A stretch of DNA of 64,000 nucleotides from Carettochelys insculpta (taxonomy: Eukaryota > Chordata > Testudines > Carettochelyidae): the NCBI RefSeq assembly GCF_033958435.1, contig NC_134138.1:29356598-29420597 (forward strand). The letters run 5' to 3'. Positions within the stretch are counted from its first letter, which is position 1, and every line of letters begins with the position of its first letter. Positions 1-12,037 of the stretch are shown here, in pieces. The notes beneath the pieces were generated by a model, which saw only the letters and a list, made by a program, of their open reading frames with translations, ran no database searches and was not told the origin of the DNA. The translations under genes were made by a program, and so were the position numbers.

Positions 1-1288
1 TTGTTTTGAAAGCAGGGGAAATGCTGAGGCTCAGATGGGAAGCCTGGGTGACCACCAGTGCACCCACCTGGTCTCATTCAACAGGAAGTTAGGGATCTGG
101 GATGTTCACTCACAACAAGAAAAGGGACTGCAGTTAAACTGTTGGGGAAATGTCATTAATGCCTCCCTAGGTCACAAAGTTTTGTTTGGTGTTAAGGATG
201 CTGCAATTGTCCCTCTAAAGTTTAATGAATACCCTGAAAGCCAAGCTTGGTATAACAAATCCCTTTTTATCCTCCCTCACACAGGATACATATATGACCC
301 CACCCTTGTAAATTCCAACACTCTGTTATCAAATCAGTGTGCTAAAGATAACCTTTTCAAGCCAGACCAAATTTTGCAAGACCTACTGGTTACTCTATAC
401 TGTTCTATTACCAGTGATCACTATTGTGTCCCATACCATGCCCCCAGGCTCGATCCAAACGAAGGATGGTATAAGGGACCCTTTTCTCCCATCCTCAGTA
501 AAGAGCCTGGATTGTTTTTCATCTGTGGGGAAAAAGCTTATAAATACTTACCAACAAACTGGACTGGACGATGCTCACTTGGGCACATAGTACCCGGGGG
601 ATTAACTGTATACCCTCACATCACCGCTCCCGGCATAACCAACCTGGGAAGCTTCTTGCATCGATCCAAAAGAAAGTTCACTCGTAACCCCCTCATTGAG
701 CGACCCACAGGCTTCCACAGATTTACCCGTGCACTTTTTCCCTGGTTGGGAGTTGCTGAACTTGAGCGAGCCTTAGTTAACATCTCAGGCCAACTAGAAA
801 TAGCTCTTAATCATACTGCAGATGCCTTAAATCTTTTAAATAACCAACTCCAATCCGTAGCTCGCTTTGCTCTACAAAATAGAATTGCTCTAGATGCCAT
901 TCTAGCCCAACAAGGAGGTGTCTGTGCTGTAATAAATCAGTCCTGCTGCTTTTATGTTAATCACTCAGGACAAATCGAGCAAGATGTCTCTGCTATCAAA
1001 GATGCAGTTCAAGTCCTGCATGCTACAGCTGAGACTGGAAAAACCTCATGGCTGGAGTGGTTAGTCCAACAGTTAGGATTTTCTCTCTCTCCATTCCTGC
1101 ATTCTATTGTAACCACTATTTTGATTGTTCTTATCATAGTAGTTGTGTTTTGTATAACACTGTGCATCGTCAGGAGACTAATTAATATGGCTATCTCCTC
1201 TATGCAAATCCGATACATGGAGCTGACACGTGATCCTAGCCAATTCCGCGATAGCCCACCTACTGATCGGATCATTGGGCACTTTTAG
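1..1288 (+). CDS. Endogenous retroviral envelope, 5' partial (open at window edge)
   Basis: Class I (gammaretrovirus-like) Env remnant: surface subunit plus membrane-anchored fusion subunit. The frame is open from base 2 to the stop at 1286-1288, so the first ATG (35) is probably internal; no signal peptide follows it and the N-terminus lies outside the window. Counting from that ATG, the surface part ends at a furin-type RSKR (residues 210-213). The fusion subunit follows, with a heptad-rich stretch (about 245-285), a region resembling the immunosuppressive domain (about 280-297), a CX6CC motif (C297, C304, C305), a hydrophobic anchor (about 355-382) and a tail of about 35 residues. CX6CC is the gammaretroviral arrangement for a disulfide to the surface subunit. 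Several NxS/T sites are present. There is no stop or frameshift in 1.29 kb. A polypurine tract and LTR follow. Whether it is expressed or domesticated cannot be told from sequence. Confidence 0.85.
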   Translation, partial: CFESRGNAEAQMGSLGDHQCTHLVSFNRKLGIWDVHSQQEKGLQLNCWGNVINASLGHKVLFGVKDAAIVPLKFNEYPESQAWYNKSLFILPHTGYIYDPTLVNSNTLLSNQCAKDNLFKPDQILQDLLVTLYCSITSDHYCVPYHAPRLDPNEGWYKGPFSPILSKEPGLFFICGEKAYKYLPTNWTGRCSLGHIVPGGLTVYPHITAPGITNLGSFLHRSKRKFTRNPLIERPTGFHRFTRALFPWLGVAELERALVNISGQLEIALNHTADALNLLNNQLQSVARFALQNRIALDAILAQQGGVCAVINQSCCFYVNHSGQIEQDVSAIKDAVQVLHATAETGKTSWLEWLVQQLGFSLSPFLHSIVTTILIVLIIVVVFCITLCIVRRLINMAISSMQIRYMELTRDPSQFRDSPPTDRIIGHF

Positions 1289-1570
1289 ACCTCCCCCAAG
1301 GAGGGCAAAAGGTGCTGGCATCACCGCCACCTTGCGTTCTGGGATGTAGTGTGGTGCATCAGGGGGTGGAATGTAGCCAGACAGAGTCTCCCCCTTACAA
1401 GCCAGCTTGCTCGTTGCCCCCCCCCCCACTGAGGAGCACACAGGGCACGGAAATGGCTGCTGACAGCACAGTCTTTGATGCCCTCATTGAGGCCCAGATA
1501 TGCTGGCTTATCGTGACCCTGAGAAGCAGAAAGTACAGCTAGAAGGCTAACAGGCCAGACTGTCAACATG

Positions 1571-1581
1571 AGAGAGGGGGG
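1571..1581 (+). other. Polypurine tract of the endogenous retrovirus
   Basis: A purine run, agagagggggg, lies directly before a TGAACC that can serve as the LTR start. This is where plus-strand priming occurs in retroviruses. The 280 bp between the env stop and this point hold only a C-rich run near 1415-1430. Confidence 0.6.
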
Positions 1582-1821
1582 TGAACCCTCAAGAAATCAC
1601 CCCAGCTGGCATTGATCAATATGATGCACACACACAATCACTCAGAAGGGGACGTGCCCCGCCCGCACAAAAAGAATGTCCTGTACTCCTAAATTGTTTA
1701 TCTCTTGTCTTACAAGTGCAAACTAAGTAGAAATGCCCTTGTAACAAACTGGAGTCACAAAGACAAACCAGTATGATCTGGCACCATAGATAAGAAAGAG
1801 AATACATAACCCAAAAGGGGG

Positions 1822-1828
1822 TATAAAA
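1822..1828 (+). promoter_or_regulatory. TATA-like box in the LTR
   Basis: tataaaa sits about 240 bp into the LTR, consistent with the end of U3. The activity is inferred from position only. Confidence 0.45.
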
Positions 1829-2214
1829 GATGGGTCCAACAGAACTCTAACTTTGAGTGCATTCGACCAACTTCCTGCTGGTCGGGTCAGGTGATTGCCT
1901 CCCGAGGTCCACAGCTGGGGACGCCCAACCTCGTATTCGTCTTTCCGTCGGAATTGAGTGACCGATCCGGCTTGGCTACGCTGGTATCGAGGAGACGCAG
2001 AGAGGGTAAGATACACCCATGCTAGGTCTCTGACTTTTTTTTGTGCACAGCTAAAGAATTAGAGCTCTGTAACTAGTATCAAGATATCATTGTGTTAGAT
2101 GGTAACAGATATCTTTGTATTGGATTGTAACGTAACTTGTTAACACCTGTACTTTGCTAGCATATAAGAAGTAAACAATAACCTTTTGTAACCACACGCT
2201 TATAACTGTAGCTT

Positions 2215-2220
2215 AATAAA
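2215..2220 (+). terminator. Polyadenylation signal in the LTR
   Basis: AATAAA about 100 bp before the inferred LTR end, where the R/U5 boundary would be expected. Confidence 0.5.
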
Positions 2221-2519
2221 CTTGTAACTAGTTAAGATTCAAGCCTAACTATTTTGTTAACCCTTTTGTCACTGCAACACAGCCGGCACAACAAAAGAAC
2301 TTTAACCATTTGGTTACAACAGCCTGGCCATAGGTAAGAGTGCTAGGAGCTGCCTGCTCTAACAGTAAAAAACTGGGTTGCTTAGGACCCAGGGGAGTCC
2401 GTCAGCCTGTCTTGGCTGCTTGCAGCGACGAGCTCTCTGCTCTTGTAGTTTTAAACTTGGATGATAACAAGGGCATAGTTGGTACCTCACCGTACATTAC
2501 CTGGCCACCGGCTAACAGG

Positions 2520-2870
2520 CGGGCAGGGGGGGTTAAGCCTGGAATGGGTTAGGGCTACAGGGGGGCGGGGGGGGCCATGAATAGAAGCCATGCACAGGGA
2601 GCTTGAACCAGGGCAGAGGGGTTGAGCTGGAGCTGTGGTGGGGGTGGTGAGCTGAAACCGTGCTCAGGTGGTGAGCTGGGTTGTGAGGGCTTGAACCAGG
2701 CCCTGGGAGTGGGTTGAAGTGGGGTAGGGGTGTTGAGCCAGAGCTGTGCATGAAGTTTGAACTGGGGCTGCGCGGGGTGTTGGCGTTGAATTGGGGTGGG
2801 GGAGGGGTTTAAACCGGGGCTGCATGGGGTTGGGGGTGGGGTTGAGCCAGGGCTGGGGAAGTGAGATTTT
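2520..2870. repeat. Purine-rich imperfect tandem repeat
   Basis: Degenerate units of roughly 35-45 bp recur, each built around ttgaaccrgggctg followed by a G-rich run (for example near 2600, 2690, 2735, 2810 and 2845). Strand composition is strongly G over C. The proline-rich frames on the other strand are translations of this repeat, not genes. Confidence 0.65.
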
Positions 2871-5800
2871 GAGTTGCGCTTCACTCATGTTAATGCGAGT
2901 TAAGCGCAACTGGAAATTGTGCATTTCGAGTGTTTGCTATATTTAGCATAAAAACATATTGTTGGATGTTGGAGAATCCTCTTAAATGGTACAAGTTAAG
3001 TTGGAAACAAAAGTGGCAAAAAATATGATTCACTGGTGGTTAGTTATTGGCCTTCTTGGGCCTATCTTGAAGTAGCTGGTAAATTAGAAGACAAAACTGA
3101 ATTCACAATAGACTGTGGGAGATGCCCATCTACATAGAATAGACTTCTTGTGGACATTCCATCTGAAGGTCACTGCTGTGACTAAGCAAACAGAAGTTTG
3201 GAATATCTTTTTTTTGTTGATTTTAGTATATTTTATGGAAAAACAACCACAAGCTTTGGGAATTGCCAGCGCTATTTCTCAGCAGTTTGTCCTAAATTTG
3301 GTATGCTCAGTTGATCCATGAAGGCTCAGTTGCAACTATCAAAAGAACTTTTTGCCAACAGAACAGTGTCTACACTAGGATATTAGAACTGCCAGAAAAA
3401 ATCCCAGTGTGGATCTCGTCCTTTTTTGTTCAGAAAACAGCAGCTTTTGAATGTGTGTGACCCAGGAGTAAGTTAAATGTGTGGCTCAAACATTAATGTG
3501 GTGAATGGAAGATAATTTGGCATTCACAAATATGTTAAAGGGTTTTCACCATTCATTTTAGCACAGGTGCAAAATCCAAAACGCGAATTAAATTTGTAGG
3601 TTTGAATTCTCCATTCTGTTTGAGCTACTGAGTGCACCTTGCTGACCCTCAGTCTCCAAGCCCTGACAGAAGTTACAGTAGGTCCCTAGTAGCGCTAATT
3701 TGTGGGCAAGCTGTAGTTTCATTCTATGCCCACATTCTCAGTGTCCCAGATAGGCCACATCTCTCCCTTAATATCAGAGGGACATGGGCCAAATCATGAA
3801 GTGCAGCTAGTTTACTCAGAATACAGGATAAGAGTGGAGAGGCAAAGGTGGTATAGAACATGACAGTCCTCTTCTCTCAGTCCTGCAGCAGTCTCTGTGC
3901 CAGATTGCTCCCTCTATGCTTTAGGATTCCAAGAGCTCCTTTTATTTTATACTCCTACAAACCTCCAAAATATGCAAGACTGATATACTCTGCTTCCAAA
4001 GGAAGTATTTTGGGGAACTGCAAATGGTCAGTGCTGTATAGGAGATGGGACGAGGTGATCACAGTGATTCCTTCTATCCTTGCAATCTATGTATAGCATA
4101 CCATGGAATAATCATCCTTGTATCCTCTTTTGCTCCTCTCTTGTTCTGCTGCAATACATTCACAGATTCTGCTGCTGGCACAGGACAACATAGCCATAAC
4201 TCACATGCACACCTACCTCATTATGCCTAAGTAGATAGACCATTTTATGTTATTTTAAAAGTAATTGATGTACTCCACTTTGTGTAATTTTAATGGGCTT
4301 TGCTTCATTTCCAACTGAATGATTGCCATGATCTTTCTTTCTTTGTAACATTTGACTGTGATACGTTTTTAAAAGTGAGTTATTAGGATTGGGTTGGCTG
4401 TAGTCATTATTTATGTAGAGAGATGTGTCAAATTTACACTTTCCATTTCATGCAGTTGCACGCATGTGCATACAGGTTTGTATGCTATTCTGCTTTGTCT
4501 CAGATTTAGTCACAATTTTGATGAAATAATATGTTCCACTTTTTTATGTGAAAACTGCCTTTGCTTAAAAATTGACGTTTGCATTGCTTGGAAGTGAATT
4601 CCATTTTCCTCAAGAACAAGACTCTTCCCACCATAATAAAAATGGGCATTCTTTCCCAAACTTGTGTGCATTTATATAATTTTCCCTGAAAATAATTGCT
4701 TTTTTGAATTTATAATGTATTTTGAGTAGCTTAACATGTATTTACCCGTATTTTGTATGCTTTGCATGTGAAGATGATTCATTTGACCTTTTCTTTTTAT
4801 TCTGCATGAAGTTACATCTGTGTTGCAATATTCTTCCAAATACAAATACATTTCTGCAAACTTAGACTAATAGCTAAATTATCTACAGTTGATAATTTGA
4901 GCCATCCAACATTAGCTCCTGTTTGTTTTAAAGTAGGTCTACTGCATATTAAAGAGGTGAAGTTAAAAAAAAACACACCATGTCTAAATTTTCTCATTTC
5001 AGAGCAGCTTTCTGTTCTGTTTGCAATTCTTATTGCTGATCATTGATTGCAGAATTGGATAAGTAGGAATCCAATTAAGTTAGTAAAGAATTATGAGTCA
5101 AGCATTGCCATCTATATGCAATGTTTCATTATTTGCTTGTGTCAAATAGTCAAAGATCTACTGATCAGCAATGCAAGTGCAGAATGGTTGATCATATTTT
5201 CTTTTAATTCTTATTGTTCGAATACTAAAATGGAAAACATAATCTTGAATTTAGCTTTCATATTTTTGTATGTTGCTTTGTTCTTTTCAGCTCCCTATTT
5301 TTTAACTATGTAATAGCAAGAATAATAGCATTCAAGTTACCTTAATAATACTCTCCTATACCTATAAATATCATGCTTCCTAGTCTGAGTCAGTCAGCAG
5401 ATTTTTATAAAGAACAATAACTGGTATGGGCTCTGATTCAGGTAAGTATTTGAATATTTGCCTACAATGTGAGAAGTTCTATGGAAATCAATGGTAATAC
5501 TCACACGCTTAAGGTTGAAGCGTTTGTTTAAATACTGCACACGGCTGAACTGAAGTCTGTCCCAGTCTGTGTTATATATCCATGCTAGCACTGCTAATCA
5601 GTTACCTCCAATGGTGAACTTTCTAAAATTGTCCTTGAGTTCTATCTCACAAAGTGAAGGCTCCTTCGTGATTGCTTCACAGACAATTCTGCAACATACT
5701 TCAGTGCTTGTGACTTTAAGTGGCTGTCGACCTGCTTGTTCTAATAGTACTTAAAATACAATGATAGCAACAAGAATGATGTTAGGTGACTTCCTTGTCA

Positions 5801-6127
5801 ATGCTGAAAAGTACGGTGGCTTCACCTCACTTATTGTGCCACTTTAGTTCTTTACAGTTTACTGATAAATTTTACTTACATTATCTTGACAGTAGCATCT
5901 GTCAGTCATGATTCTTGTGTTCAAAGTGAGAGCTTGTGTTGTATGAAGGTACTTTCACAAAACATGTAATGCATTATCTGTTTTCTACTGGTTGTCTGGA
6001 TATTGTTTTTTATCTCCATTGTAACGCCTTGTGATACATTTCATTTGACAGCACAGTATATCCTTTCCTTCCGCCAGTTATGCTTATGACTGCCTTTTAA
6101 CTGGCTTATTCCAAACAAGTAGATATT
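2871..6127. other. Intronic or intergenic DNA, nothing recognised
   Basis: AT-rich unique-looking sequence of 3.2 kb. Only short random frames are present; I see no clear exon, transposon end or RNA gene. Confidence 0.5.
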
Positions 6128-6135
6128 ACTTTACT

Positions 6136-6500
6136 GCAGGGGTGAGCAAACTGAGGGGCAGGCCCCCTGAGGGGCCCATGAAATTTCATAAGCAGGGCAC
6201 AGCACAACTGGCTGCTGTGTGTCAGGCTTCTCCATCTCATTAAAATATGGTACTGTTTTTATATACATGTAGTCGTATTTATATACCGATTAATAATGTT
6301 TTTTACATTCTACAGACTTATTTTCTTTACATGTGCCAAAAGGGGTTTTTTTGTTTGTTTGTTTGTTTTTTGTTTTTTTGGATGAACATAACTGAAATTT
6401 CTGTCAGTTTGGGTTAGATTAGACAGGTACGGGGGGGTGGGTTCCCTGCTAACTGCAGGGATAAAAAGTGGGCCACTATGACAAAAGTTTGCTCACTCCT
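6136..6500. mobile_element. hAT-type non-autonomous element, family A
   Basis: The left end reads gcaggggtgagcaaact and the right end is its near reverse complement agtttgctcactcct. The element is flanked by an exact 8-bp duplication actttact (6128-6135 and 6501-6508), the hAT signature. It has no coding capacity. A T-rich (TTTG)n tract lies near 6345-6380. The copy at 33062-33406 is the same family in the opposite orientation. Confidence 0.85.
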
Positions 6501-6671
6501 ACTTTACTAGATGTTTTCCTTTGTCTTCGTCTTCCTCCTCCTCCTCTTTTACCACTTGTTACAATGAATTGAAATTAAGACCCGGTGAAGGGCAGGGAGA
6601 AGAGCACAAAAGGGGCGAGGGAAAGGGGGGGAGGGGAGAATTACATGATATGCGTACTAGGTATGACCTGA

Positions 6672-7158
6672 CTAGTCTAGGCATTGACTGAGAGACTGTC
6701 CAGAGATTGATCCTGATTCATCAGAGCACTTAAGAGGTTTGTAGAACTGGCCATGGTGCACAAAGTTTCCTAGTATGTCCTTATTCTGCATTACCATTTT
6801 CCTTTTTAATTCTTCTGAGACAGCCATCCTTCTTTTCAACTGGTTGAAATGGTGGGACGTTATCGTGCCACTGCATCCATATTTTGTCATTCTCCGTGAA
6901 AGACAACCTCCACACCCGTTGCACTGGAGTTCTGTTTGCTGGTAATGTCCAAGTTCTGTGATCAGACCTAAGCAGCTTGTGACATTTCATTGTACTTCTG
7001 TGAAACCCAAGAGAGTAGGGTGGCTGTGCTTTCTCTTTTCTTCCTATAAAATATACTGGACCGTTTGAGAACCTGGGCCTAGAATTCACCGGAGTCATGA
7101 CGGGATGGACTCTAGTGGAATAAGGTTGTACTGACCAGTCATGAGAATCCACCTTCAT
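6672..7158 (-). pseudogene. Unidentified minus-strand reading frame, possibly a retropseudogene
   Basis: A minus-strand frame of 125 codons begins at 7158 and ends at 6781. A second minus-strand frame overlapping it (6890-6672) continues with lysine-rich, protein-like composition, so the pair could be one ancestral coding sequence broken by a frameshift near 6800-6880. I do not recognise the product. No poly(A) tail or flanking duplication was seen, so an exon of an overlapping gene or a chance frame are both possible. Confidence 0.25.
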
Positions 7159-7855
7159 TCCCTTTTATTGGTTTTATTTCAACTAGATATGAGCTGATTT
7201 TTTTTTTAGGCCTGGATTTGCTTACCTTTTACTACAATAACTGAAAATATAATTGGTGTTAATAAGAACTACTAACTTCTTCTGGTCAAAACTGAAGTCT
7301 TAGCTACACCTGCCCATGAATTACAATTCAGCTTTGTTGAAGCAAAATTAGAATGGTGTTATTTGAAAATTCTTTTTCTACAGTTCATTCTTATTTTCCA
7401 AAATCACGTTACTGTTAAATTGAACATGAAAGTTCTGAATTGCAAATGCAAATTGAGTGTTTTTTAAAAAGGTAATATGATTATAAAAGGTGGTAGTTCC
7501 CTTTATCACACACACACACAGAGAAAAAAAAGATTGTTAGCAGGCCGTACTGTTTTGTAGTGCCTCCTGCTGGCCAAGTTTAGCACTGCAGGCATTCCCT
7601 GCCTCAGTTTTTTTAACTCTGAGGTGGATGTCCGTGGCTTTCCACACACCAATCAGTTCTGGAGATGTCCTAAGCTTCTGGTCCTGTCCCAAAATAAGAA
7701 ATCCAAACTGTGAATTCTCAACAGCCTTCAAAGATCTTTTCTGTTTTGGTGCTTCTCTTCTGCCCACCCTCTTGAGGTTATTCTCCACTACTTTCTAAAC
7801 TACTTTTGCGAGTCTTTCTCCACTCTCAGCTAGAACGCTGGTCTCTGCCTGGTTC
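7159..7855. other. Intronic DNA, nothing recognised
   Basis: AT-rich unique-looking sequence with one short (CA)n run near 7508-7520. Confidence 0.5.
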
Positions 7856-7863
7856 CTCTAAAG

Positions 7864-8191
7864 CAGGGGTCAGCAACCCCGGCATGGGTGCCAAGAGTGG
7901 CACATTAGCCAGTTTTCATTGGCATGCAAGGTGTGAGCTCAGCCCCACCCCTCCTCCTCCATGCAGCCGAGAGTGAGCACAAAGCCATGCCTCTTGTGGT
8001 TTAAGAAAAGGTCAGCTAATGCCACCAGCCATCACTTAAATGGCAGAGCTCTCTATATCTGTATTTATTAATGAAGCTGTTGTAAGTAGGACTATCAGTG
8101 ATTTTAAAAATTATCACTGGCACTCAAACTGTACGTAGAGGTCAAAAGATCAAATTTTGGCACTCCGCCTCAGAACAGTTGCTGACCTCTG
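7864..8191. mobile_element. hAT-type non-autonomous element, family B
   Basis: The termini caggggtcagcaacc and gttgctgacctctg are inverted copies. The flanking 8-mers are ctctaaag (7856-7863) and ctctaaaa (8192-8199), 7 of 8 identical. No coding capacity. A second copy in the opposite orientation lies at 12548-12879. Confidence 0.8.
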
Positions 8192-8199
8192 CTCTAAAA

Positions 8200-10008
8200 T
8201 ACTCTGTTCCCTGCAGACCCAAGCTCATGACTTGCCACTGGAGTTCCTTATGGTCCCAGGTAGGAGACTGCTATCTCTGGTACAAGCCTCAGGTGACGAT
8301 CATGCTATCTTCTGACTCTCTTAAGGTCTCATTTTTTGTCGAGGCTTGCAGGCAGTTCTGCAATATAATCTTATTTTAGTTTTGTGCTTTGTTTTTGTTT
8401 TACCAGAACATCAAAAATTGATTTTGTAATTAACTGATGTTTGTAGAATCTGTTTGTTAAATAAAAATGTAATCCAGTCCAAATTCTTGATTATTTTAAG
8501 TGATTACTTAAAAATACATCCTTGTCTTTCACTCAGTCCATCTGTTCTTTCTAGAACTTTTATGGTGCTCATTCACAGAGAGTTTTAAAGGTAGTATAAC
8601 ATCAGAAAGGAAATTTGGAATATAACAGAAAGATTCCTATTTTCCCAAGTTAGGGTAACCCAAGCATTTCTACAAAGAAAGTGATTCTGGGGATACAAAT
8701 GTGCATTTTTACATCCTTTTATGTTAAGTTACAAATACAACACTGCTAAATTAAGACTTTTTGAATAGCCGATAAGAAAGATCTGGCAATAACTTACATA
8801 GCTGGTTCTATGATGTAATTTTTAATTTAATGCTTCATAAATATTAAAATTTCTTTCTATATGTATTCAAGACTATATGCCCCAGTTCTACTAACATTTA
8901 TCCTCATTCCTAACTTTAAACACCTGGGGTAGTCCCACTCCTTTGCTTTACCCTTTATCTATCCTTGCTTCACATTTGCAACATAAACAGGTAAGTCTTT
9001 TTCTTGCTGCAAGTGCATACTGCATTCATCACTGCATATGCATTTCTTTCTGAGTCATACTTCTTTCACATATTAGTGTATGTTTATGTATTAATGCTCT
9101 GAAATGTTAGGGCAGGTATTGAGTTAATTGGTTGATGTGCAGATGTACATTTACTTTGTGGCTGGATGTGGTTATTATGCATGTTGGATATTACAGACTG
9201 GAGAGGTTTACACACACTACCCTGCAGACCTGCTCAAGATTCAGGCTTGTATTCTTTAATGGATGTTGGTCCCCATTCTAGCAAGTTCTCCAGATTTGTA
9301 GTCTGTGCACACTCCCAAGCACAAACAGGCAATGTCGTTTATTCGCTCTTGGGTTTTGAGACCTTCTTATTTAAAGCACTTTACATACAAGAATTCAAAT
9401 TATTTACTCAGTGGTGTTGTCGACCACTTCGATCCTTTGTCATTCAAAAGTACAACAGATTTGTTTAAGTAGAAACATACAGTCAATAATGACCACAGAA
9501 GTACCAGTCATATGCTGACTCCAGAAATCGGCAGTTGTATAAACAGCATCTGATAAGATCGCTTGTAAGCCATTGTTTAGAACTTGGCCAAGCTGTTAAG
9601 GTCCAGAACAAGGCTTGAGTGCTAATGTTATTTTGAACACTGAAAAGCTCTAAGTAATTGTGCACAAGCTATCATTTTATTTTTGTATTATTTTGTGCTG
9701 CCAATTTAAGTACTGCATACTTTGTATAATGGAGTAAACAGAGCATGAAATTAAATGTCACATATTAAATCTACTGATTTAACATTTTTGGAACAGTTCC
9801 TTCTGTGGTTAGAGGTGCCCATAGTCTCCGTTATGTTTAGGCAAAAGCTGAAAAAATTTGAACACAAAACTCCTAACAAACACAGTTGTGAGTTGGAAAT
9901 GCTGAGAACTATACATGGAAAGGTTTGCAGACTCAAGGCTTCCACTGTGTTTGTAATTACTGAACCTAAATACAGCATGATGTGAGCAACCATAATATTA
10001 TACATGAT
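8200..10008. other. Intronic DNA, nothing recognised
   Basis: AT-rich sequence of 1.8 kb without recognisable exon, repeat terminus or RNA gene. Confidence 0.5.
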
Positions 10009-10208
10009 TACAGGAGAACCTTGGTTATCCAACTTTCACTCAACTGGCCCTCTGTGTTATCTGACGTAAGAGTCACGAGTGATGTCGTGTGCAGATGGCA
10101 TGTTTGTGCAGGCACACCTGCCTGTGGAATTGGAGGTGTGGCGTGTTTGTTAGAGTGGCATTGGGTATCCTGTGTCTTCACAAAGAGTATTGTAAATTTT
10201 TTATCAAC

Positions 10209-11746
10209 ATGTCACGTAAAAAGGGAAAGAAAGTGGTTGTTAACATGGAGCAAAAACTTGAAGCCTTCCAAATGCTGGATAAAGGCGAAGCTGTGCAGAA
10301 AGTGGCATCAGGTCTGGTGTGGGGCATGTTACTCTTGGCAAATGGAAGAAATGTAGAAGTGAGATTGAAAAGTGTTGCTCAGTTAGGGCTGCAAATGAGG
10401 GTCACAAAGAAGAAAGACAATGAAAATGTATGAGTATGAAAAGGTGAGTGAAGCTTATTTTTGTGGTTCACACAACAAAGAGAGAAAGGTGTGCCGATAA
10501 CCGGACCGTTTCTACAACAAAAAACACGGGGTTTTCACAAGCAATTGAATGAAGGAGAATCAGGTTTTACTGGTAGTTCAGGCTGGCTAGATCACTGGAA
10601 AAGATATTATGGAGTTAGGGAGCTCTACATCTGTGGGGAAAAATTGTCAGCAGATTCAGAAACATTTATGAAATTCACAGAACACTTTCAGACTCTTATA
10701 AAAATGGCTATCAGATGAACAGATATGCAAGTCTGATGAAACTGGACTAAATTTTAAAATGCTTCCATCATAAACTCTGGCTTCCTGCGCAGAAGCTTCA
10801 GCTCTTTGATTTAAAATAAGCAAGAGAGAGTGACAGTTCTTGCCTGCAGTAACGCCTCAGATAACCATAAACTCAAACATGTTTTAACTGGAAAATCCAA
10901 AAAACCACAGGCCTTCAAAAATATAGATCCTACAGCACTGCCAGTTTGGTAGAACAACTGAAAAAGAAGAAAAAAGGTCACCTGGATGAGCTGTGAAATC
11001 TTTATAAGTTGTTTTTTTAGTAGATTTGTTCCTTCAGTAGAAAGCTTTTTAACACCAAAAACCTGCAAAAGAAAGCAGTTCTTCTTATGGATTATTCACC
11101 ATCACATCCTAATAAAGATTTTTTTTTTTGTATGGCCAAATGTCACCTCAGTTTGTCAACCTATGGACCAGGGTGTCATTGAAGCATTAAAGAAAAGACA
11201 TGAGCAAAGAGTTATTGATGATAGAGATAGCATAGTAGAGAAACTGGGACAAAAATAAATGTAAAAGATACTGTCTATTGGATTGCACAATCTTGGGAAG
11301 AAATGGGGAAAAAAAAAAGTAAAATCTTGGAGAAGGCGACTTCCAGATGAAAACAGAATACAGATCAGTCTACCAAAGCAACAGTACAAGAAAATTATGA
11401 CTATCTTTTGTCTTTATTGAAAATGATATCAGGCTGTGAAAAATGTGAATAATGGTGACATACAGAATTGGATGGATAAAGATGAACAATGAGAACTGAC
11501 TGATAATGACATAAGAGAACTTGTGGTGATGATGACGATATGAAAGACGACAACACCGGACTAGAGAAAGCAGATGGAATGAGTCATTGTGAGGGATTGA
11601 AGGCTCTGGAGGCCACATTTGTTTACATTGAGCAACAAAGGGAAGCGACCACTGTAGACATACTGCTCTTCAGACGCTGGCATGATGTTGCTGCAAAGAA
11701 AAGGGAGGCTCAAAAGCAAATCCCAGTCACTCACTATTTTAAATGA
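10209..11746 (+). pseudogene. Tigger-family transposase pseudogene
   Basis: The fragments align in order with the Tigger/CENP-B-like transposase family. An N-terminal helix-turn-helix region begins at 10209 (MSRKKGKK, then a KLEAFQMLDKGEAVQK-type helix). The second DNA-binding half (10461-10715) contains GEKLSADSETF. A DETGLNF block lies at 10735-10755, the core segment with PSVESFLTPKT is near 11030, and a QPMDQGVIEALKK block is near 11160-11195. The C-terminus (11540-11746) ends in THYFK. Several frameshifts and stops separate the blocks. The Asp in DETG and that in MDQG are kept, but the middle catalytic Asp block (normally DNAP) reads IIHHH. The enzyme cannot be functional. Confidence 0.85.
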
Positions 11747-12037
11747 ACTGTTTTTTTCACTAAATTGCTGTGAAAGGACATAACTTTTTCTCTGGTAACG
11801 TACACTCTCTTTGTTTTTTGCTTATTTACTGGTTTGGATGCAACATTCTCATTTCATTTCTGACATCCTACATAATAAACCTTTCATATTATAGTAATAT
11901 TAAATAACAGGTGTGACAACTATAAATGCTGTGTTTGTTTGTAAAATTTGTTTGTGATGTTGTTTTCTATTTGATGGCCATATTGTGTTTTCATTGGAAT
12001 TTAGTGATATAGTACAGTCAATTTACAGATACAGTAT

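Larger units (their letters stand above)
1582..2318 (+). mobile_element. 3' LTR of the endogenous retrovirus
   Basis: It starts with TGAACC after the polypurine tract and plausibly ends at GGTTACA (2312-2318), an imperfect inverted match to the start. A TATA-like box (tataaaa) lies at 1822-1828 and a polyadenylation signal AATAAA at 2215-2220. The R region would then be unusually long, nearly 400 bp. The 3' boundary is inferred; the 5' LTR and the target duplication are outside the window. Confidence 0.6.

Noticed and set aside
2533..2924. Proline-rich minus-strand frames
   Set aside because: They are translations of the purine-rich tandem repeat in several frames at once; no domain and no start context.
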